A program made the position numbers and the translations under genes. A model generated the notes under the pieces. It was not told where the DNA came from. It ran no database searches and saw nothing but the letters and a program-made list of their open reading frames with translations. 39,128 nt of DNA. Origin: Deltaproteobacteria bacterium (GTDB lineage Bacteria; Desulfobacterota; Binatia; Binatales; Binataceae). Positions 24,442 to 30,646 of the stretch are shown piece by piece (position 1 is the first letter of the stretch; each line of letters starts with the position of its first letter). The stretch spans positions 1 through 39,128 of the forward strand of contig JAKAVC010000168.1 in assembly GCA_021817345.1 (NCBI GenBank), given 5' to 3'.

Positions 24442-24687
24442 ATGGATCCGAAACAGATCGAGGAATTGATTGCGAAAGGAATCCCCGGCGCGCGCGTTGA
24501 AGTGCGCGACTATACCGGAGGCGGCGACCATTTCGAGGCGGTGGTTGTCAGCGAGGCCTTCGAGGGAAAAACTCTCGTCGAGCGCCATCAGGCGGTATAC
24601 AATGCCTTGGGCGACGCGATGCGCGCGCGGGTGCACGCGTTGACGCTCAAGACGCTCACTCCCGCGCAGTACGCGAAGCGGAGGTAA
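24442..24687 (+). CDS. bolA: BolA family protein
   Basis: An 81-residue BolA-like protein. The conserved helix-turn-strand core IPGARVEVRDYTGGGDHFEA then VVVSEAFEGKTLVERHQAVY ends with NALGDAM; the His in DHFEA and the His in ERHQ are the usual [2Fe-2S]/glutaredoxin-interaction positions. BolA proteins pair with CGFS glutaredoxins to sense or traffic iron-sulfur clusters. The monothiol glutaredoxin gene begins 4 bp after the stop, which makes the functional link strong. Its size is small, as in the YrbA/BolA2 group, rather than the longer stress-morphogen form. It starts with ATG at 24442. Confidence 0.92.
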   Translation: MDPKQIEELIAKGIPGARVEVRDYTGGGDHFEAVVVSEAFEGKTLVERHQAVYNALGDAMRARVHALTLKTLTPAQYAKRR

Positions 24688-24691
24688 AGCG

Positions 24692-25027
24692 ATGGCGGAC
24701 GTCAGCGAACGAATCAAGTCTGCGATCGAGAGCAACAGGATTCTCATTTTCATGAAAGGGAACCGCAATTTTCCGATGTGCGGGTTCTCTGCCGCGACGG
24801 TCGAGATTTTCGACAGCCTGGGCGTCCCTTACGAAACGATCGACGTGCTGGCCGACCAGGAAGTGCGCGAGGGTATCAAGCGCTACAGCAACTGGCCGAC
24901 GATCCCGCAGGTCTTCATCAACGGCAAGTTCATCGGCGGATGCGATATCGTGCGAGAATTGTACGAGACCGGAGAACTCGAGCCGATGGTCAGGGCGGCG
25001 CTGGCCGAGGGTGCGAGCCGCGGCTAG
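24692..25027 (+). CDS. grxD: Monothiol glutaredoxin, CGFS type (Grx4/GrxD family)
   Basis: A 111-residue monothiol glutaredoxin that binds a glutathione-ligated [2Fe-2S] cluster and hands it on. Landmarks are NRILIFMKGNRNFPMCGFSA with CGFS at residues 30-33, YETIDVLADQEVREGIKRYS, the cis-proline segment NWPTIPQVFINGKFIGGCDI, and an acidic C-terminus. The usual family Lys before the motif is KGNR. BolA is immediately upstream with a 4-bp gap. It ends the plus-strand run, and a rho-independent terminator follows 27 bp downstream. Confidence 0.95.
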   Translation: MADVSERIKSAIESNRILIFMKGNRNFPMCGFSAATVEIFDSLGVPYETIDVLADQEVREGIKRYSNWPTIPQVFINGKFIGGCDIVRELYETGELEPMVRAALAEGASRG

Positions 25028-25053
25028 CCGGCTTTCTTTCATTTCATAAAATG

Positions 25054-25087
25054 AGGCGCTTCGGGACTAACCCGAGGCGCCTTTTTT
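25054..25087 (+). terminator. Rho-independent terminator after the bolA-grxD run
   Basis: A 12-bp stem (AGGCGCTTCGGG and CCCGAGGCGCCT, one G-T wobble) with loop ACTAA is followed by a run of six T. It lies 27 bp after the glutaredoxin stop, and the next gene (DoxX) converges from the other side. Confidence 0.88.
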
Positions 25088-25100
25088 CGTTCCCGCGCGC

Positions 25101-25490
25101 TCAGGAAACCCGTCGTTCGTCCAGGCTGAGCGCTCCCGGTCCCTGCGCCGCCACGATCAGAAGCCCACCCATGATCGCGAGATTCTTCATCACATGCACC
25201 GGCTGATCCGGTATGACGTGAAAGATGATCGTGACCGGAATGAGAAACAGGAAAAGAATTATCGCGGCGTACCTGACCTTGAATCCGAGTATCAACGAAA
25301 GCCCGCCGAGCACCTCGATGGTCGCGGCGATGAACGCAAGCGGCGGCACTATCGCCCGAGGCATCCCCATCGCGGCCATGTAATGCTGCGTGCCGGTCAT
25401 GTTCGAGAATTTGCCGAGGCCGGCGGCAACAAAAATCACCGCCATCAGGATTCGGCCAACAAGCGCGCCGCCATTATTCCACCCTTTCAT
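25101..25490 (-). CDS. DoxX family membrane protein
   Basis: A 129-residue membrane protein with four hydrophobic segments: LVGRILMAVIFVAAGLGKFS, IVPPLAFIAATIEVLGGLSL with ILGF, YAAIILFLFLIPVTIIFHVI, and HVMKNLAIMGGLLIVAAQGP. The R-x-L-x-A-x-I-F-x-x-x-G-x-x-K(F) opening and H-V-M-K-N-L segment near the end are typical of DoxX/YphA-type proteins. The family is linked to thiosulfate-quinone oxidation in archaea and to redox stress membrane complexes in bacteria; the role here is not specified. The ATG at 25490 is supported by GGAGGAGA 5-12 bases upstream. The frame opens 10 codons earlier but without homology. Confidence 0.9.
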   Translation of the reverse strand: MKGWNNGGALVGRILMAVIFVAAGLGKFSNMTGTQHYMAAMGMPRAIVPPLAFIAATIEVLGGLSLILGFKVRYAAIILFLFLIPVTIIFHVIPDQPVHVMKNLAIMGGLLIVAAQGPGALSLDERRVS

Positions 25491-25601
25491 CTGTCTCTCC
25501 TCCAACTGGCTATTTAGCATCGGCGCCGCGGCTGCGCATATATTGATTTTGCGCCCGTCCCTAAAGTAGAGAAGTAGGGTTATTCTCTCCGGGAGGTTGC
25601 G

Positions 25602-25740
25602 ATGGCGACTGAGCAGGATCGCGACTTCCTGAAGCAGTTTGCCGGCTTCAAACCTCCACAGAGCGTCGCCGAGTTGCGCGCGGCGCTCGACGCGTTCGCG
25701 GCGATTCTCAATGACGACCCGTGTGGTTCGAGCTTGCGGC
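25602..25740 (+). pseudogene. Orphan 5' end of an unidentified gene
   Basis: A very good ribosome binding site (GGGAGGTTGCG before ATG) starts a frame MATEQDRDFLKQFAGFKPPQ, then SVAELRAALDAFAAILNDD. This looks like a genuine alpha-helical protein N-terminus. From about 25720 on, the frame runs into the antisense of the DUF882 gene and stops being protein-like (it closes at 25847). The simplest reading is that the rest of the gene was lost. I do not recognise the family with confidence; the start resembles some alpha/beta-hydrolase or helical leader sequences. A real 81-residue protein overlapping antisense remains possible. Confidence 0.4.
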
Positions 25741-25748
25741 GCTTTAGC

Positions 25749-26330
25749 CTACCAGTAGCGCACGCGCCCGGTGTCGACGTGGACGAAATCCGAATGCGGG
25801 TAATAGCCGACTCCGCCACCGCGCAGCGACATAGCGACGTGGCGTAGCGCGACAAGCGCGCGCCCCGGCACCCGGATATCGATCGCCTTGCCCTGGATAT
25901 GAAGGCTATGCACCGCCACGCCTTCGCTGTGCGCGTGGAGCATCGCGTTGGTCTGCGGCGAACGGTATCCCGAGATCACGTCGAACGGCCTGGAAGTTTC
26001 CAGCTTGCCGTTGATCGCGGCCAGCAGGTCGAGCAGACGCGGATCGATCGCCTTGATCTCGCCGGTCCGGAAGTCGCGCAGAAGGTAATTGATCTCGTGA
26101 AGCGCTCCGGGAACGTAATTGCCGTTGTCGAAGTAGGTGCTCTTCAGGGTTTCGCCGGTATGGAGGTTGTAGAAGGAAAGAGACCTTGGTTTGGTTCCCG
26201 GCAGCCTCACCGCGGCCATCGCCACGCCCGGCGCCAGCATCGGCACCGCCGCCATCAAGGCCGTCCTGACAAAACGCCGCCTGCTTATAGTCCCCGGCCG
26301 GGACTTTTCATCGCGCGCGCCAGAACTCAT
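25749..26330 (-). CDS. DUF882/YcbK-like M15-type peptidase-fold protein, Tat-exported
   Basis: A 193-residue protein of the DUF882 (YcbK) family, related to M15 zinc D-Ala-D-Ala peptidases. A twin-arginine signal (SRRRFV at residues 16-21, then TALMAAVPMLAPGVAMA) exports it folded. Zinc-site landmarks are DVISGYRSPQTNAMLHAHSE, HSLHIQGKAIDIRVPG and DFVHVDTGRVRYW, which supply the His/Asp/His set. It likely trims peptidoglycan or cell-wall peptides, although some family members are of unknown activity. Its start overlaps the L,D-transpeptidase stop by 4 bp (ATGA), so the two are translationally coupled and act on the same polymer. Confidence 0.9.
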   Translation of the reverse strand: MSSGARDEKSRPGTISRRRFVRTALMAAVPMLAPGVAMAAVRLPGTKPRSLSFYNLHTGETLKSTYFDNGNYVPGALHEINYLLRDFRTGEIKAIDPRLLDLLAAINGKLETSRPFDVISGYRSPQTNAMLHAHSEGVAVHSLHIQGKAIDIRVPGRALVALRHVAMSLRGGGVGYYPHSDFVHVDTGRVRYW

Positions 26331-27253
26331 CGCGCTTCGCCTCCAGACATATTGCTCGCGGCCGTGACTTCCCGCGCGATTCCCTCTGCGCGTGTGACCA
26401 CTTCCGCGGCGCGTCGCCAGTCAATCAGATTTTCGAGATGATTGGAACTCGCGATGACCTTGACCACCGCAAGTGCGGGACCACGTTTGCCGTAGATGTC
26501 GCGATTCACCTCCAGGAAGACTTTTCCGTCGGGGAGCCTGGCGAGCAGGTAAGGCTCGTAGATTATCTCGCCGCGATCGCCGACTTTCACGTTTTTGAAA
26601 AACTGCTCGGCGTCGTCCGGATGGAGCCGGATGCATCCGTGGGTACCGAAGGTGTAGATGCTCTCGGGCGCGTTAGTGCTGTGGATTCCGTAACCCGGGA
26701 TACTGAGGCCGAGCCAGTAGTTGCCGAGCGGATTGTCCGGTCCGGGCGGCACCCGCGTTTCCACCATCAGGCCCTCGCGACGCATCTCATTCTGAATCGA
26801 AACGGGAACCCGCCACACCGGATGCTCGCGCTTCTCCACGATCGAAAATGCGCCACGCGGGGTTGGCCACGAAGGACGGCCGACCGCCACCGGATAGGCG
26901 CCGAACAGCTTGCCGTTCTTGAAGAAAAACAGCATCCGCTGCGGAACATTGACGATAATTCCATCGTGCAAACTGAGCGGCACGATATGACGGTTATCAA
27001 TGAGAAGCCTCTGTCCGGGGCGGATTATTGAATTGACCCGGACATGGTTGATCGCCGCGATCGTGCGGACGTCAACGCCGAAATATCCCGCGATCTCGTA
27101 GAGTGTGTTGCCGCTCTCGACGGTAAATTCCTGCTCGCCGCCGACGATCGCATGGCCGATTGGCTCGTGGAGTTCGGAATTATAGGTTTGCGCCGCGGCG
27201 CTGCCGATCGCAAATATCGCGACCAGCACACAAAGAAATTTAAGTTTCCGCAC
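26327..27253 (-). CDS. L,D-transpeptidase (YkuD) with LysM domain
   Basis: A ~308-residue secreted enzyme that makes 3-3 peptidoglycan cross-links or attaches proteins to peptidoglycan. The GTG at 27253 starts a classical signal peptide (KLKFLCVLVAIFAIGSAAAQ). The LysM domain follows (FTVESGNTLYEIAGYFGVDV and INHVRVNSIIRPGQRLLI). The YkuD catalytic domain shows GAYPVAVGRPSWPTPRGAFS, YGIHSTNAPESIYTFGTHGC and IRLHPDD, with the nucleophilic cysteine in HGCIRL. An upstream ATG at 27343 or TTG at 27349 keeps the frame open but would place 30 extra residues before the signal peptide. The downstream DUF882 gene overlaps by 4 bp. Confidence 0.9.
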   Translation of the reverse strand: MRKLKFLCVLVAIFAIGSAAAQTYNSELHEPIGHAIVGGEQEFTVESGNTLYEIAGYFGVDVRTIAAINHVRVNSIIRPGQRLLIDNRHIVPLSLHDGIIVNVPQRMLFFFKNGKLFGAYPVAVGRPSWPTPRGAFSIVEKREHPVWRVPVSIQNEMRREGLMVETRVPPGPDNPLGNYWLGLSIPGYGIHSTNAPESIYTFGTHGCIRLHPDDAEQFFKNVKVGDRGEIIYEPYLLARLPDGKVFLEVNRDIYGKRGPALAVVKVIASSNHLENLIDWRRAAEVVTRAEGIAREVTAASNMSGGEAR

Positions 27254-27557
27254 TATCGGTATGAAATGAGTTCGTCCGGGAGCGGTGCTTAGCGCTCCGC
27301 GCGCCGCTTGAGGCTTTTTCAACGCCTGCCCAACGACCGCCATCCTCAAGTATCAGGCAAGATTGCGAGTTGTGATCATCCTTGGCCATGCAGTGGTCCC
27401 TCTGGTACTTGATTTGCTTTTAGGACATGGCACTTCTCCTCTCCGAGGCGGGCCGACCCGAGCCGCGCATGCGAGGCCCTATTTGCTCGGCGGAGGCGCT
27501 TACGTACAATTCCCCGTTAATGACGTTTGTGACAAGGGGCATCGCAAGGGTGCTCCG
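27254..27557. other. Intergenic region between L,D-transpeptidase and the metal-efflux cluster
   Basis: About 300 bp with divergent genes on each side, so promoters in both directions are expected. No sigma-70-like pair, operator or hairpin is convincing. The frame of the next small gene stays open upstream to 27363, but that part is not protein-like. If the upstream L,D-transpeptidase start at 27343 is used, the gap shrinks to about 210 bp. Confidence 0.4.
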
Positions 27558-27824
27558 TTGATAGTCGCGGCGATGGCCGTCGCGATTCTGACGGCGCTTG
27601 CTCCACATAGCTGGACTCCGCAGCACGCGATGCCCGGAATCTGCGCGCATACTGCGCGGATACGTATTCAGCGCGACGTCATTGCAGTCAGTTCGGTCGA
27701 TATAGCGGGCCTCTGCCGTCCACGAATCGAGACGGATTTCGTGGATCCGGAAGGCTCGCTCTCGTATATCCGCCGCATCTTGACTAGGACCGACTTTCGG
27801 CGCGCTCCTCCGCTTCCTCTCTAA
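27558..27824 (+). CDS. Small putative secreted protein ahead of the efflux operon
   Basis: An 88-residue protein, if the TTG at 27558 is used; AAGGG lies 7 bases before it. An ATG at 27573 is the alternative. The first ~20 residues (IVAAMAVAILTALAPHSW) look like a signal peptide. The mature part has a His/Cys cluster, HSWTPQHAMPGICAHTARIR, and another Cys in DIAGLCRPRIETDFVD, then EGSLSYIRRILTRTDFRRAP. Spaced His and Cys residues could bind metal, which would suit its place 146 bp upstream of the CusCBA-type genes. No family is recognised and the start is uncertain. Its GC pattern is coding-like to the TAA at 27822-27824. Confidence 0.5.
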   Translation: MIVAAMAVAILTALAPHSWTPQHAMPGICAHTARIRIQRDVIAVSSVDIAGLCRPRIETDFVDPEGSLSYIRRILTRTDFRRAPPLPL

Positions 27825-27970
27825 TCCTGGTCTGAAAGAACCGCGTTATTGCAGCCCCGGGCGGCACTTCGAGCGCCCGAGGCCGATCGCATATCGCGTC
27901 GCGACTCATCCCATTTGGCACATGGTGTGCCCAAAAGGGTTAACGAAGAGCGTTAAGGGGAAGCGAACTG

Positions 27971-29425
27971 ATGATCCTTCGCTTGCACCGTCGAAAAGGT
28001 CGAATTCGTCTCGTGGCGGAAATTCTCGCGATAGGCTTGCTCGTCCTGTTTGGGGCGAAAGCGCTGCGGGCGGCGGACAAGCCAGCGGTTCCCTCGCAAA
28101 CGGTCAGGGAACCGCGACCGACGCTGGTTCTTCCGCCGGTGCGCGGGCAGCAACCGAAGATGCCGGAGCTTCCCAGGAGATTCCAAAATGACCCCAAAAT
28201 TGTAGAGAAGGAGCTGAACCAGCTTCTTCAGGAAGCAATCAAGCGAAACCCCCTGTTTGCGGCCTCTCGCGAAGCGCTCGAAGCGGCCAAGGCGCGAGTT
28301 CCGCAGGCTGGGATGCCCGACGACGCACGGGTCGGGTTCAGGATGAAGGATCTGCCGACAACCTTTTCGATGACGCGCGAAAACGCGACCGAGAAACAGG
28401 CACAATTCGCGCAATCCTATCCGTTCCCCGGCAAGCTCACGCTCAAGCAGAAGATAGCCGGCGAAAGCACAGCCCAGTCCCGCGAGCAGAGCCATGCCGC
28501 GCTGGTGAGCCTGATCACCCAGGTGCGCTCCGATTTCGCCGACCTGTTCGTGGTTGACAAGGATATCGCGGTCGCGCTGGAGCGTCGGCGCCGGCTCCAG
28601 GACTTTGTCGATATCGCAACCTCAAAGTACAAGGTCGGACCGGGCCTGCAGCAGGACGTGCTCAACGCTGACGTCGCGCTGGCCAGAGTCGACAGCACAC
28701 TCATCGAGCTCGCCCGCAAACGGCGCAGCCGCGAAATCCAGCTCGCCACCCTTCTCGACCGCGAATCCGTGACGATCGAGCCGCTCGGCGTCCTTCCAAC
28801 CGTATCATTGAAACGTACGCCAGCCGAGCTTGAACAACTGGCCGTCGAGGTGAATCCGCTGGTGCGCGAGCGAGAGGCCGCGGTCAGGCGCGACGAACTC
28901 ACGGTCAGGCTGGCGCGGATGGCGCCGCTGCCGGATTTTTCGTTCTTAGCCGCCTACGGCTCGCGCCTGGACCATCCGGCTCCCGCAGCCGCTTCAGCGT
29001 TGAATCGTCCCGACCTGATGACCGCCGAGGTCATGATGACGGTGCCGCTGTTTTACCCTTGGAAGCAGCGCATGATGCTGGTCGAGGCCGAGGCGAACCT
29101 GCGCCGCAGCCGCGCAAAGCTCGAAGCGGCGCGCCGTGCCGCGCTCGATACGCTTCACGACCTGCTGGTCAGGCTCCGGCAGCACGAGCAGGTGGCAGCC
29201 TCGTTCCGTGAAGAGGTGGTCCCGGTCGCGCGCGCGGCGGTATCGGCCTCGCTGAGCGCCTACCAGGTTAATAGGGTCGATTTTCTCACCGTGCTGGCGG
29301 CGCAGGACAACCTTGACAACTACCAGGCCGAATACTGGCTCAACGAAGCCGAGAGGTTCCGCGACCTCGCGAAGATTGACGAAGTGACCGGAGCGGTGCT
29401 GCTCGAGGACGGATGGAGCAAATGA
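27971..29425 (+). CDS. TolC-family outer-membrane channel (CusC-like)
   Basis: A 484-residue outer-membrane efflux protein that gives the RND pump its exit duct. The signal region MILRLHRRKGRIRLVAEILA then IGLLVLFGAKALRA lacks a lipobox cysteine, so unlike CusC it is probably not lipidated. The two OEP repeats are recognisable: NQLLQEAIKRNPLFAASREA begins the first, with ALVSLITQVRSDFADLFVVD, and PLVREREAAVRRDELTVRLA then TALLDTLHDLL-like segments in the second. Residues ATSKYKVGPGLQQDVLNADV match the usual Y-x-x-G-x-x-x-x-x-D-V-L strand-helix. It starts with ATG at 27971, after AAGGGG. Its stop overlaps the next start (ATGA). Confidence 0.9.
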   Translation: MILRLHRRKGRIRLVAEILAIGLLVLFGAKALRAADKPAVPSQTVREPRPTLVLPPVRGQQPKMPELPRRFQNDPKIVEKELNQLLQEAIKRNPLFAASREALEAAKARVPQAGMPDDARVGFRMKDLPTTFSMTRENATEKQAQFAQSYPFPGKLTLKQKIAGESTAQSREQSHAALVSLITQVRSDFADLFVVDKDIAVALERRRRLQDFVDIATSKYKVGPGLQQDVLNADVALARVDSTLIELARKRRSREIQLATLLDRESVTIEPLGVLPTVSLKRTPAELEQLAVEVNPLVREREAAVRRDELTVRLARMAPLPDFSFLAAYGSRLDHPAPAAASALNRPDLMTAEVMMTVPLFYPWKQRMMLVEAEANLRRSRAKLEAARRAALDTLHDLLVRLRQHEQVAASFREEVVPVARAAVSASLSAYQVNRVDFLTVLAAQDNLDNYQAEYWLNEAERFRDLAKIDEVTGAVLLEDGWSK

Positions 29426-30639
29426 ACAGACCGATCGCGGCTTTGACGTTTGTCGCGGGCCTCGCAATCGGAGCGATTGCCGCGCTCACGGCCCATCGAT
29501 ATGCCAGCGACCATGTTCATGCGGTTTCCTCATCTACACCGCATCTTCCCGACGCTCGGCACTCGGAACCCGCGCCACCCCGGCGGACCGGCGAGGTCTA
29601 TATCGAGCCCTCGATGCTGCAGAACCTGGGTGTACGCTCGGTTGCGGTCACGACGCGAACCATCAGGGACTCGATCAGGACGACGGGATACGTGGACTAC
29701 GACCAGGAACGCGTCGTCAGCGTGAACGCGCGTATCAGCGGATGGATCGAGAAGCTCAACGTCGCCTACGTCGGCCAGCAGGTGAGCAAGGGTCAGCGGC
29801 TGCTCGAAATCTACAGCCCCGAGCTGGTGCTTACCGAGGAGGATTACCTGCGCTCGCGCAGACTCGCGGCCGGCGCCACGGCCGCAACGGGTGCGGCGCA
29901 GCTCGACGGGCTTCATCTGATGGATGCGGCGGAGACCAAGATGAGGCTTCTCGGAGTGCCAGCCTCGGAAATCAGGCGGCTCAGAGAAACCGGCAAAGTC
30001 GCTCAGACCGTTCTGCTCGACGCGCCGGCTGGCGGAGTCGTCACCCAGAGCAAGGCGGTCGATGGTGCTTACGTAAAGGCGGGCGACGATCTCTACACGA
30101 TCGCGGATCTGAGCCGGGTGTGGGTTTACGCGGATATCTATGAACGCGAACTGCCCAAGGTCAAAGTCGGGCAGATGGCCGAGGTTACCAGCGACGCGCT
30201 CGAAGGCCGCAAGTTCCAGGGCCGCGCCTCCTACATCTATCCCAACGTCAACGAGCAGAGCCGCACGGTTCGCGTCAGGCTCGAGTTCGACAACCCAAAG
30301 GCATTGCTCAAGCCGGGCATGTACGTGAAGACGACGCTTATCGACGACTCGCCGGAGCGCCACCTCGCGGTTCCCAACGAAGCCGTGCTCGACTCGGGCG
30401 TCAGAAAAGTCGTCATCGTGGATCTCGGCCACGGTCATTTCGAACCGCGCGAGGTCGAGGTGGGAAGCGCGTCGGGCGGTTACTTCCCGATTCTCAAGGG
30501 ACTCTCCGAGGGCGAACGCGTCGTCACCTCGGCCCAGTTCCTCATCGATTCGGAATCGAACCTGCACGAAGCGCTCGAGGCGATGTCGCTCGGGCGCGAT
30601 AGAAACGCCGCGCGTGAACAGCCGGGCAACGGGCACTGA
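29422..30639 (+). CDS. cusB: RND periplasmic adaptor (CusB-like)
   Basis: A 405-residue membrane-fusion protein joining the pump and outer-membrane channel. After an N-terminal anchor (PIAALTFVAGLAIGAIAALT) come TTGYVDYDQERVVSVNARIS, the lipoyl half GWIEKLNVAYVGQQVSKGQR, a short hairpin, the second lipoyl half, and beta-barrel segments (VKVGQMAEVTSDALEGRKFQ and SYIYPNVNEQSRTVRVRLEF). This is the CusB subgroup by VAYVGQQV and SPELVLTEEDYL. The methionine cluster known in E. coli CusB (F-M-D-M type) is absent; the N-terminal linker instead has several histidines (HVHAV, PHLP, ARHSE). The ATG at 29422 overlaps the upstream TGA; an ATG at 29413 is an alternative. Confidence 0.9.
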   Translation: MNRPIAALTFVAGLAIGAIAALTAHRYASDHVHAVSSSTPHLPDARHSEPAPPRRTGEVYIEPSMLQNLGVRSVAVTTRTIRDSIRTTGYVDYDQERVVSVNARISGWIEKLNVAYVGQQVSKGQRLLEIYSPELVLTEEDYLRSRRLAAGATAATGAAQLDGLHLMDAAETKMRLLGVPASEIRRLRETGKVAQTVLLDAPAGGVVTQSKAVDGAYVKAGDDLYTIADLSRVWVYADIYERELPKVKVGQMAEVTSDALEGRKFQGRASYIYPNVNEQSRTVRVRLEFDNPKALLKPGMYVKTTLIDDSPERHLAVPNEAVLDSGVRKVVIVDLGHGHFEPREVEVGSASGGYFPILKGLSEGERVVTSAQFLIDSESNLHEALEAMSLGRDRNAAREQPGNGH

Positions 30640-30646
30640 AGAAATT

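Noticed and set aside
25602..25847. A normal complete 81-residue gene
   Set aside because: The last half overlaps the DUF882 gene antisense and loses protein-like character, so only the 5' part is reported, as a remnant.
27857..27879. CGGGCG/CGCCCG inverted pair upstream of cusC as an operator
   Set aside because: A six-base pair in high-GC DNA is expected by chance and does not resemble known CueR or CusR boxes.
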